DNA of 64,000 bases from Bacteroidales bacterium. Lineage in GTDB: Bacteria > Bacteroidota > Bacteroidia > Bacteroidales > UBA12077. Made by a program: the position numbers and the translations under genes. Each line of letters starts with the position of its first letter. Position 1 is the first letter of the stretch. This document shows positions 52,380-59,636 of this stretch, one piece after another. The stretch covers positions 88,967 through 152,966 of the forward strand of contig WTBR01000057.1 of NCBI GenBank assembly GCA_013138975.1. The letters run 5' to 3'. Under the pieces are notes generated by a model, which worked only from the letters and a program-made list of their open reading frames with translations, was not told where the DNA came from and ran no database searches.

Positions 52380-53051
52380 ATGACAGATTCTTTATCAAAT
52401 TGTAAACTTTGTTTGTCTGCAAAAGCGGATGAAACAGGTTCACATATGTTGACTGCATGGATAATTGCTTCCGTTTTTGATGAAAAAGGTAGAAAACGAG
52501 ACAATGAAATTATTTATAATCTTGATGACCAATTTTTTAGATTTCCATATTTTGGTAGAAGTGTATCTCTTGACAAAATTAATGAGAATATTGGTCGTGA
52601 GCTAAGTGATAGTGAAATTGGAAGTCAAAAAAACATCTTTATTGAAGACCATGTTTTTTGTGGAAATTGTGAGAAAAGATTAAAAACTATTGAAGATGCT
52701 TTCTTAGAAAAGGTTCATCGTAAATTGACTAAGGAGAAATTTGAAACCCAAGATATTATATCTATTGAAAAAAAATTAATTACAAGGGTGTTTTTTTATT
52801 CACTAATATGGAGAGCTTCGATTTCAGAAAGTATCGACTTTAAATTGCCACAAGCATTAGAAAACAAGTTGAGAGTAATACTAAATGATACTTTAGAATT
52901 AACTTTAGAAGAAACAGTTGAAAATTTAGAAAAACATAGTTTTGTTATTTTAAGTTTGCCAATGATTGTTGTTAAGCTTGAAAAGACTGAATATCCAACT
53001 GAAATGCCAGTTCTATTTCATACAAAATATAAGAAACCCTTAGCATTATAA
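52380..53051 (+). CDS. Treble-clef-like Cys/His protein of unknown function
   Basis: 223 residues. C8-x2-C11 then H22 in CKLCLSAKADETGSHML, and C94-x2-C97 in EDHVFCGNCEKRLKTIEDAFL, a spacing seen in HNH-like treble-clef proteins (C..C...SH near the start, F-C..C-E later). No clear HNH nuclease core is present. The C-terminal half is helical (DTLELTLEETVENLEKHSFVI). It sits between HigA and another unknown ORF within the same-direction block. A defence or DNA-processing role is only suggested by the fold pattern and context. Confidence 0.6.
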   Translation: MTDSLSNCKLCLSAKADETGSHMLTAWIIASVFDEKGRKRDNEIIYNLDDQFFRFPYFGRSVSLDKINENIGRELSDSEIGSQKNIFIEDHVFCGNCEKRLKTIEDAFLEKVHRKLTKEKFETQDIISIEKKLITRVFFYSLIWRASISESIDFKLPQALENKLRVILNDTLELTLEETVENLEKHSFVILSLPMIVVKLEKTEYPTEMPVLFHTKYKKPLAL

Positions 53052-53131
53052 TTAATGACTATGTTGTTTTATTATATGAAAAAGAAAGTCACTTGAGAAG
53101 CGTAAAGCAAGATTTTTTTGGTATCACAAAT

Positions 53132-53422
53132 ATGTTACAAGAAAATTTAGTGAATTACAATGAAGCTAATTTTAAGATAAGTTATTTTGAAGTTGAAAAA
53201 GTTAAGCAAATTATTCAAAAGCTAATTAATGCCCAAGTGGAAGCAGACTACGATAATATGCGAAAACTTTATAGGGAAATGTTTAAAAGGCAATTTGGTC
53301 ATTATCCCAATGAAAACTTTGTAATTAAATTTTTTAAAGAGCTTGCCATTAACAACAAGAAGTTAGGTGTAAAAAGAACTAAAGAAAGCATCTTGGAAGC
53401 AATGAATAAATCATTAAAGTAA
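53132..53422 (+). CDS. Small helical protein of unknown function
   Basis: 96 residues from ATG at 53132; a TTG 13 codons upstream is also in frame. The sequence is a set of predicted helices (VEKVKQIIQKLINAQVEADYDNMRKLYREMF, FVIKFFKELAINNKKL, TKESILEAMNKSLK). No family is recognised. It ends before cassette repeat R4. Confidence 0.5.
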   Translation: MLQENLVNYNEANFKISYFEVEKVKQIIQKLINAQVEADYDNMRKLYREMFKRQFGHYPNENFVIKFFKELAINNKKLGVKRTKESILEAMNKSLK

Positions 53423-53462
53423 AAATGAACAATTACTAAAATTACTAGTAATTAGGGGGAGC

Positions 53463-53640
53463 GGTTACAAAGTTGCTGCCGTTTGAATCCTTTTGAGTGG
53501 CAACGAAGAACACAGAGCTAATAAAATGAAAAGAAAGGAATAAAATAGATAAAATTAGCAGAGGCTATAAATATTATGATATTATTACCATAGGATGCAA
53601 ATTTTGCCGTAGCATGGTGATTAATGTTAGTAATCAAAAA
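53463..53640 (+). repeat. Cassette spacer repeat R4
   Basis: GCTGCCGTTTGAATCC, TTTTGAGTGGCAACGAAGAAC, GCTAATAAAATGAAAAGAAAGG, TTAGCAGAGGCTATAAATAT, TGCCGTAGCATGGTGATTAATG, GTTAGTAATC. The downstream part is nearly identical to R2, as part of the duplicated cassette. Confidence 0.85.
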
Positions 53641-53714
53641 AAATGCAAGCCTTTGGATACGATGATTCAGAATGATACATTTAATACCTGAAACCAAACA
53701 ATTACAATTTAAAT

Positions 53715-54176
53715 ATGAAGCAGAAAGAAAGTTTGAAAAAAATATTAACTACAAACAAGTTCGGTAAAATATTTATTACTGTATATTTAATATTGATATT
53801 CATGATGCTTTCATCTTGCGAAAAAGATGAAGATTTGGAGTATTCAGAGTGGATTAAAACTGAATTGTATTTTGGCATGGATATACCGAATGGTGGTGAA
53901 GTGAGCGATGTTGACTGGGAAACTTTTTTAGAAACTGAAATCACACCTTTATTCCCAGATGGATATACCGTTTTTACTGCAACCGGACTATGGGCTGATG
54001 AAGATACAAACGAATCTATATCAGAAAGAAGCCGTGTATTATCCATTGTTTACAAAACAGTGGAAGAACAAACCGTTAATAATAAAATTACGATAATTTC
54101 TAATAAATATATTGAACAGTTCAACCAAAATGCGGTATTAAGAATTGATACGCCAGTTATAGTTACGTTTTTATGA
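53715..54176 (+). CDS. DUF3574 lipoprotein, copy 2
   Basis: 153 residues, 148 identical to the copy at 50946-51407. Lipobox Cys in MMLSSCEKDED and the DUF3574 core ELYFGMDIPNGGEVSDVDWETFL are unchanged. The upstream spacer is duplicated too; similarity ends at the stop codon, after which the sequence differs from the first copy. This boundary supports copying of a repeat-plus-gene unit. Function unknown. Confidence 0.8.
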   Translation: MKQKESLKKILTTNKFGKIFITVYLILIFMMLSSCEKDEDLEYSEWIKTELYFGMDIPNGGEVSDVDWETFLETEITPLFPDGYTVFTATGLWADEDTNESISERSRVLSIVYKTVEEQTVNNKITIISNKYIEQFNQNAVLRIDTPVIVTFL

Positions 54177-54312
54177 TAATAAATGGTAGTTAGAATAACT
54201 GTATTTTCTGGATTAACAAAATCTTAAATAGGTTTGAGTATAGATGTAAAGGATAAGGATAGAAAGCTTGGATTTGTTACCAAGATTTGGTAATTTTGAA
54301 ATAAAAATTCAA

Positions 54313-54555
54313 ATGGGGAAAAATACATCAATATCATTAGGTACTCATTTTGAGGAATTTATCAATTCAGAAGTGTCATCGGGAAAATTTAGTTCTGCAA
54401 GTGAGGTCGTAAGGTCAGCATTGAGATTACTGGAATCAGAAGAGAGGAAGTTAAGTGAATTAAGAAACGCTTTGATTGAAGGGGAAAACAGTCCTATGAT
54501 TGAAAACTTTGATTCAAAAAAGCATCTTTCTGATTTACATCGAAAATATGTATGA
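54313..54555 (+). CDS. parD: ParD-like antitoxin
   Basis: 80 residues from the ATG at 54313 (an in-frame TTG 15 codons earlier is less likely). MGKNTSISLGTHFEEFINSE, SGKFSSASEVVRSALRLLESEE is the ribbon-helix-helix of ParD/CC2985-type antitoxins, followed by a disordered toxin-binding tail (NSPMIENFDSKKHLSDLHRKYV). It overlaps the ParE gene by 4 bp (ATGA), the usual antitoxin-first order of parDE. Confidence 0.9.
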   Translation: MGKNTSISLGTHFEEFINSEVSSGKFSSASEVVRSALRLLESEERKLSELRNALIEGENSPMIENFDSKKHLSDLHRKYV

Positions 54556-54860
54556 TTAAAAAATACCGAATAAGTGAAAAAGCTATCTCGGATTTGGAGA
54601 AAATCTGGCTTTACACCTTAAATAAATGGTCTGTAAAACAAGCAGATAGATATCATAATCTTATCATTGATGAGATTGAATATGCAGTAGAAAACTTTGA
54701 TTTAAGTCGAAGAATGGATCATGTTCGCCACGGATACCGGGTATCCAAAGTGAAATCACACCTGATATTTTTTAAAACAGCAAAAGATGGCATAATTGAA
54801 ATTGTTAGGATTTTGCATCAAAATATGGATATTGAAGATCGTTTAAAAAAAGATGATTGA
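54552..54860 (+). CDS. parE: ParE-like toxin
   Basis: 102 residues. RISEKAISDLEKIWLYTLNKWSVKQADRYHNLIIDEIE is the RelE/ParE-superfamily start, and MDHVRHGYRVSKVKSHLIFFKTAKDGIIEIVRILHQNMDIEDRL is the classic ParE C-terminus. ParE toxins act on DNA gyrase and are neutralised by the coupled ParD. It is followed 8 bp later by a fold-back element. Confidence 0.92.
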   Translation: MIKKYRISEKAISDLEKIWLYTLNKWSVKQADRYHNLIIDEIEYAVENFDLSRRMDHVRHGYRVSKVKSHLIFFKTAKDGIIEIVRILHQNMDIEDRLKKDD

Positions 54861-54867
54861 ATTAATA

Positions 54868-54939
54868 ATACCAATTAAATTTTAAAATGAGCTATAAATA
54901 ATTTGAATTATATAGTTCGTTTTGGTGTTTAATTGGTAT
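54868..54939. repeat. Minimal MITE-like fold-back element, copy 3
   Basis: Only 72 bp: ATACCAATTAAATTTT ... GTGTTTAATTGGTAT. Read in reverse complement it equals the two ends of copy 1 joined, without its interior. It is inserted just after parE. Confidence 0.85.
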
Positions 54940-54981
54940 AACTACACAACAAATATTCAGAATAGTAAATCTAGAAATAGT

Positions 54982-55206
54982 ATGATTTTTTGGCAGTCAA
55001 AATTTGATAAGGCAAAAAGAAATAGTGAATGTAAATATAATCGTGGACCATTTTACAGTAACTATAAAGATAATAGCTTATTTGTTCCTAGTCGATTGGG
55101 ATATGGAATGGAAGTAAACATTGCTCACCCAAAATTCAGAAGGTCTTTGCTTTATATAGCTATTGGAATTATAGTACTTAATGTGATTGCAGCTCTTATT
55201 TTTTAA
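54982..55206 (+). CDS. Small protein with a C-terminal TM helix
   Basis: 74 residues from ATG at 54982; an upstream in-frame start lies inside the fold-back element and is less likely. A polar N-terminal part (FWQSKFDKAKRNSECKYNRG, LFVPSRLGYGMEVNIAHP) is followed by a C-terminal helix LLYIAIGIIVLNVIAALIF. The tail-anchored layout fits a small membrane protein, but no family was recognised and the frame could be fortuitous. Confidence 0.45.
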   Translation: MIFWQSKFDKAKRNSECKYNRGPFYSNYKDNSLFVPSRLGYGMEVNIAHPKFRRSLLYIAIGIIVLNVIAALIF

Positions 55207-55385
55207 TAATTGCTTGTGGTTGTAAAATGAGTAACATCAATTGTTACATCACAAGTCCTTTCGTTTGGCAATGAAGAACCAAGAGCTAAAAAATGAAAAG
55301 AAAGGAATAAAATAGATGAAATTAGCAGAGGCTATAAATATTATGATATTATTACTATGCGATTCGTTCGTGTGTTAGTGTGGTT
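55204..55385 (+). repeat. Cassette spacer repeat R5
   Basis: TTTAATAATTGCTTGTGG, AATGAGTAACATCAATTG, hairpin part CACAAGTCCTTTCGTTTGG, GAAGAACCAAGAGCTAAAAA, GAAATTAGCAGAGGCTATAA, GTGTTAGTGTGG. The left part matches R3, the right part R1 and R2. It begins right at the stop codon of the upstream ORF. Confidence 0.85.
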
Positions 55386-55401
55386 CCAATTAAAAAGCAT
55401 T

Positions 55402-56079
55402 ATGAAACATTTAATTATATTTTTAATATTAGGATTAATAGGATGTTCAGGACGAAAGACTGAAAAAAAAGATACTATTGACAAGTTTCGTGTAGAAAAA
55501 GTCACAAATGATTGTCCTTTAAAAGAATACATTAAGAGAAGTGATGATTTTCTAATTAAATCAGTTTTTGCATCTTGTGAATCAGATTGGAAATATAAAC
55601 TGCAAATTTTAAAAAATAATAAAATTGTATATCAAGCGGATTCATTAATGGAGTTTGAATTCAATGATTCGTATTGGTCTGATTATTTGAAAATATCAGA
55701 GGATACTGCTCAAATTCTGTTAGATGTAAATGATAGACCTTTTAAAAACTATATTTTATGTTTGACTTTCGTAAAAGATAAATTAATCAGCTCAAATCGG
55801 TTTCCTTTGTTTGAATCAAAGCCATTAGATTTTGATAATGATGGGATATTAGAGTATGCAGGTTATTCTTATACTTCGGAAGGATATACTAATGATTCAT
55901 GTTGTTATAATCCAATTATTTTTATTGAAAAAAGCAATTCTGGGTTACATTTAGATGTTAAATTAACAAAAAGCGTTAATTCATTGTTATTTGGTGAATT
56001 TCATGGATTCGAAGTCAATCAAGAAATAAAAGTAAAGCAGCCTCCAATAGATAGTTTAAGGAAATATTTGAATAATTAA
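55402..56079 (+). CDS. Lipoprotein of unknown function
   Basis: 225 residues from ATG at 55402; an upstream ATG at 55357 would add 15 residues inside the repeat. Signal peptide with lipobox LIGCSG (Cys at about 15). Mature part: LKEYIKRSDDFLIKSVFASC, an EF-hand-like FDNDGILEYAGYSY stretch (DFDNDGILE) that could bind calcium, and CCYNPIIFIEKSNS. No family recognised. It is a single-gene cassette between R5 and R6. Confidence 0.7.
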   Translation: MKHLIIFLILGLIGCSGRKTEKKDTIDKFRVEKVTNDCPLKEYIKRSDDFLIKSVFASCESDWKYKLQILKNNKIVYQADSLMEFEFNDSYWSDYLKISEDTAQILLDVNDRPFKNYILCLTFVKDKLISSNRFPLFESKPLDFDNDGILEYAGYSYTSEGYTNDSCCYNPIIFIEKSNSGLHLDVKLTKSVNSLLFGEFHGFEVNQEIKVKQPPIDSLRKYLNN

Positions 56080-56084
56080 CTGGT

Positions 56085-56140
56085 TACCCTAGCTGCCGCA
56101 CGAATCCTTTCGTGTGACAACGTATTTTCAGCTAGTAAAG
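56085..56140 (+). repeat. Cassette spacer repeat R6 (short)
   Basis: GCTGCCGCACGAATCCTTTC then GTGTGACAACG: the core hairpin has the pair CACGAA / TTCGTG. The long tail of R1-R5 is missing; CAGCTAGTAAAGACATTGTG recalls the sequence before the 48185 gene (GCTGCAAAGTTAACAAAGAC). Confidence 0.7.
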
Positions 56141-56168
56141 ACATTGTGTAAACTAAAGAATAAATAAA

Positions 56169-56747
56169 ATGAAGAAAAAAATATTTGTATTTCTATTTGA
56201 TGGATTTTCTGATTGGGAAATTTCATTTCTTACTCCGGAAATAAATAAAAGCGAACAATTTGATTTAGTTTATTTTTCAAAGGATGGAAAGCCAATAAAC
56301 TCAATGGGAGGTTTACAGGTTACACCAACAAGCTCGCTTAATGAATTAAAACTTGAGGATATAGACCTGTTGATTCTTCCTGGAGGCACAGCCTGGGAAA
56401 GTGGTAAAAATATGGAGATTGAAGAATTAACAAGAAATGTATTTGAAAAGGGAAAACCAATTGCTGCTATTTGTGCTGCAACTGCTTATCTCGGGCAATT
56501 AGGATTATTGAATGATTTGAAACATACGAGTAATGATTTGAATTATTTAAAAGGAATTGCTCCGAAATATTGTGGAGATAAGAATTATGAAAACGCATTA
56601 GCGGTGACAGATAAAAATATAATTACTGCGAATGGGATTGCTCCAATTGAGTTTGCCAGAGAGATTTTTAAGACAATTGGATTATACAATGATGATAATA
56701 TTGAGAAGTGGTTTCAGTTGTTTAAAAATGGAATTTGGAGTGAATAA
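56169..56747 (+). CDS. DJ-1/PfpI family protein
   Basis: 192 residues. KIFVFLFDGFSDWEISFLTPEI has the conserved Glu of the nucleophile elbow neighbourhood, PGGTAWESGKNMEIEELTRNVFEKGKPIAAICAATAYLG carries the nucleophilic cysteine in AAICAATA, and ANGIAPIEFAREIF closes the fold. DJ-1/PfpI proteins include proteases, glyoxalases and amidotransferase-like enzymes; the reaction here is not predictable. It is the last gene of the same-direction block, ending before a terminator. Confidence 0.85.
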   Translation: MKKKIFVFLFDGFSDWEISFLTPEINKSEQFDLVYFSKDGKPINSMGGLQVTPTSSLNELKLEDIDLLILPGGTAWESGKNMEIEELTRNVFEKGKPIAAICAATAYLGQLGLLNDLKHTSNDLNYLKGIAPKYCGDKNYENALAVTDKNIITANGIAPIEFAREIFKTIGLYNDDNIEKWFQLFKNGIWSE

Positions 56748-56878
56748 AAGCCCAATATTCACAAAAAAAGAAGGTTGAATTATAGATATTTACAGAGTAT
56801 TCAGTGCATGTATAATGAAATGATGGGAGCTAAGCTATCATTTTAAAGCATCCGAATTAACCATATAGTAATAAATAG

Positions 56879-56909
56879 AAAGGACTGCTTCAATGAAACA
56901 GTCCTTTTT
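56879..56909 (+). terminator. Rho-independent terminator
   Basis: AAAGGACTG (56879-56887) pairs with CAGTCCTTT (56899-56907) around an 11-base loop, followed by TT and GC. Lying between convergent genes it can serve both strands. Between the DJ-1 gene and it, a hairpin AAATGAT...ATCATTT at 56818-56843 weakly recalls the intron remnants. Confidence 0.75.
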
Positions 56910-56940
56910 GCATTATATTTTAAATGTTCTTAGAAATGTA

Positions 56941-58572
56941 TTATTTCTCAACAATCATTATTTTGCTTTTGAATTCATGATTATCAGAAGATATTACCAC
57001 ATTGTAAATTCCTGGAGAAGCTTTTAGAGAAAATGATATTTCTTGAGTGTCAGTGTAATTATCATTAAATATTAAGTTTCCGGTATTGGAATAAACTTGA
57101 ATCTTATAATCATCTACTTCTTTCAAACGAATATTAACTTTTTCGCTGGTAGGATTTGGGTAAATAATTGCTTTAACCATTTCCTTGTCATTGAAAATAT
57201 TAGTTGCTTCATTAAAAGTAAGATTTATTGTAACCGTACTATCGCAGCCAACAGAGTTTTCAATTACTGCTACATAAGTACCAACTTCATTGTAACTCGT
57301 ACCATCAGGTGCAGTATAATTGTCTCCGGTTTCCTCAATATCAATTTCAGATGAACTACTTTTTAAAATTGTTAATTCTAAAGTAGCAACTGAATCACAG
57401 CCAACAGAATTAACCAGTGTAACGGTGTGCGTTCCACTTTCGGTGTAGGTTTGAGAATTTGCTTGCCATGTATAGCTATCACATTCAGAAATGGTTTCAG
57501 AACCTGAGGTGCTATTATTGATTGTCAAATTCAAAGTAACTACGGAATCACAACCTTCGGTATTTGTTAAAGTATGTGTTGCGGTACTGTTACTTTCGGT
57601 ATAAATTTTGTCATCAATCCAAGTGTAAGAATCACAAGCAGTTTGTACGTCGGTACCTGTACTTGCTTCTTTAATAGTTAGGTTTAATGTTGCTGTTGAG
57701 TCGCATCCTGTTGCATTTGTTAAAGTAGCTGTATACGTTCCGCTTGTAGTGTATGTTTCACCGTTGGCAGTCCAAGTGTAGCTATCACATTCCGAAATAG
57801 TTTCAGAACCTGAGGTGCTGTTATTGATTGTCAGATTTAACGTAACTATGGAATCACAACCTGCAGCATTAGTTAAAGTATGTGTTGCGGTACTATTACT
57901 TTCGGTATAAATTTTGTCATCAATCCAAGTGTAAGAATCGCAAGCTGTTTGTACGTCAGTGCCTGCAGTATTGGTACAGAAAACGTAAGGAGAGAAGCTA
58001 AAGATAAAATTACCAGCTGTACCTCCTGTACTTGTATACTGATTGTAGTTCATAATTATAATGTAATATATACCAGGGGGAACCACATGTTGCGGGTTAT
58101 TTTCATCAATTGGGGCATCATTTATTGTATTAACCCATACAGGTTCGCTGACTCCGTCTTGCCAGCTACAGTATGTTCCTAATAACATTGTATCTTTAAA
58201 GCCACAATTATTTCCAATTTTGTTCCAATATTCCAAATCGCTCCATTCAGATGGGGTTTCCACTTTAGGAGTATAAGCGATAATGCTGCCCGAATTAAGT
58301 TGATAATCTAGGTTTTCAATTCGTAACGAACCATATTCTGGTATTGTAACCTTATAAACCAGTGCCAGGCAACAAGCAAGGCTATTACAGCTTGTACCAC
58401 CAAGAGTGGTAATGTAAACTCCATTGGTTATGGTGTTTATGCTTTCTGTATGTGGAAAATCGTTTACTTCTATGGCTTCAGCAATGGAAGCTCCAGGTTG
58501 TGCCCATACAGTTATACCAAATGCCATAACAATGGCCGTTAATATGCTCTTTAAATGTACTTTTGTTTTCAT
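56941..58572 (-). CDS. Type IX-secreted protein with CDSYTW repeats and C-terminal sorting domain
   Basis: 543 residues. A signal peptide (about 1-25, ending VWAQ) precedes a jelly-roll-like N-terminal part (LACCLALVYKVTIPEYGSLRI). Then come five ~46-residue repeats (about 205-450) with the pattern CDSYTW ... TATHTLTNxxGCDSxxTLNLTI, the last one degraded (GDNYTAPDG). The last ~80 residues are a T9SS type A sorting domain (VKAIIYPNPTSEKVNIRLKEV ... GIYNVVISSDNHEFKSKIMIVEK). It should be exported across the outer membrane by type IX secretion and attached or released. The internal DNA repeats at about 57480-57640 and 57790-57950 are near identical. Confidence 0.92.
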   Translation of the reverse strand: MKTKVHLKSILTAIVMAFGITVWAQPGASIAEAIEVNDFPHTESINTITNGVYITTLGGTSCNSLACCLALVYKVTIPEYGSLRIENLDYQLNSGSIIAYTPKVETPSEWSDLEYWNKIGNNCGFKDTMLLGTYCSWQDGVSEPVWVNTINDAPIDENNPQHVVPPGIYYIIIMNYNQYTSTGGTAGNFIFSFSPYVFCTNTAGTDVQTACDSYTWIDDKIYTESNSTATHTLTNAAGCDSIVTLNLTINNSTSGSETISECDSYTWTANGETYTTSGTYTATLTNATGCDSTATLNLTIKEASTGTDVQTACDSYTWIDDKIYTESNSTATHTLTNTEGCDSVVTLNLTINNSTSGSETISECDSYTWQANSQTYTESGTHTVTLVNSVGCDSVATLELTILKSSSSEIDIEETGDNYTAPDGTSYNEVGTYVAVIENSVGCDSTVTINLTFNEATNIFNDKEMVKAIIYPNPTSEKVNIRLKEVDDYKIQVYSNTGNLIFNDNYTDTQEISFSLKASPGIYNVVISSDNHEFKSKIMIVEK

Positions 58573-58799
58573 GTATTGAATATTTTATTTAATTATCACT
58601 TTAGCTTGGCAATGATACGAAAAGTACATTTTGGCAGTTGCTTATTGATGTTAGCAAAAAGTAAACATAAATGGTATGTAAAAAGTATACAAAATAATTG
58701 TAGAAAATTTCGAAACTACTCCAAAACAATATGGTTATGATTCTGTTATGGCAATATTTTTCATTTTTTGATAAAATGAATCGATAATTCTTGTTAATT

Positions 58800-59636
58800 T
58801 TAAAACTGCGATAAATAATTTTCGAGATTTGTACCCTTTTCGAGGTCTATTTTTTTTCGTAACCTGTAACGAGCAACTTTTATACTATTCGGCGAACAGT
58901 TCATTAACGAAGCTATTTCTTTATTAGCCATCCCTAAAATTATAAACGAACAAAGTTTTACATCGGAAGGTGTAAGCAAAGGGTGTGTTTTTGTTAAATT
59001 GCGTGTAAAATTGGCATGTACGTTTGAAAAAGAAAGTTTAAACTTTTTCCATATTTCCTTTTCATTCATGCCTTTTAATTCACCGCTAAGTTTCAGTAAC
59101 TTTTCTCCTACTTTTTGGGGTTCTTTTTCAATAAGTAATACAAGGCTTTCCAATTTACGAGAAAAATCAGAAAAAAGACGTTGATTTTTTATAAGGCTTA
59201 AAGTATTTTCTGTAAGTTTTTGCTTATGATTATTGATTAGCTCTTTGTAATAGCTTGTAATTAGCAAGGCAGCTTTAGTTCTGGCAATAAGCTCTACAGG
59301 CTCTACCGGTTTTCTAATGTAATCAATTGCACCTGCATCAAGTGCCATTTTTAGATGATTGGTATTTAGCATTACAGCGGTAGCCATTATAACCGGAATA
59401 TCTTTGGTTATCTCATTATTCTTTAACCGATAAATAAAATCAATACCACTAAGTTCCGGCATTTCCCAATCGCATATAATTAAATCGGGAAGAGTTTGAG
59501 AGGCAATATCCAGCGCTTTTTGTGGGCTATTTGTTTGAAGAGTATGATAATCTGGTTCGTGTTTCTGAAAAATAGATACAATGGCTTTTAAATTATCTAC
59601 AAAATCATCTATTATTAAAATTCTATAATTGTTCAT
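58800..59636 (-). CDS. Response regulator with receiver and LuxR-like HTH
   Basis: 278 residues. Receiver with D56 in LIICDWEMPELSG and lysine in YIRKPVEPVEL. A helical linker (about 130-210) and a C-terminal HTH (LLTPSDVKLCSFIILGMANKEIASLMNCSPNSIKVARYRLRKKI) of the LuxR/GerE type follow. It overlaps the kinase gene by 4 bp, so it is coupled to and likely phosphorylated by it. Downstream targets are unknown. The T9SS protein gene lies 227 bp downstream on the same strand and is a possible target. Confidence 0.9.
   Translation of the reverse strand: MNNYRILIIDDFVDNLKAIVSIFQKHEPDYHTLQTNSPQKALDIASQTLPDLIICDWEMPELSGIDFIYRLKNNEITKDIPVIMATAVMLNTNHLKMALDAGAIDYIRKPVEPVELIARTKAALLITSYYKELINNHKQKLTENTLSLIKNQRLFSDFSRKLESLVLLIEKEPQKVGEKLLKLSGELKGMNEKEIWKKFKLSFSNVHANFTRNLTKTHPLLTPSDVKLCSFIILGMANKEIASLMNCSPNSIKVARYRLRKKIDLEKGTNLENYLSQF

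Noticed and set aside
57480..57950. Direct DNA repeats as an inserted element
   Set aside because: They encode in-frame CDSYTW repeats of the secreted protein.
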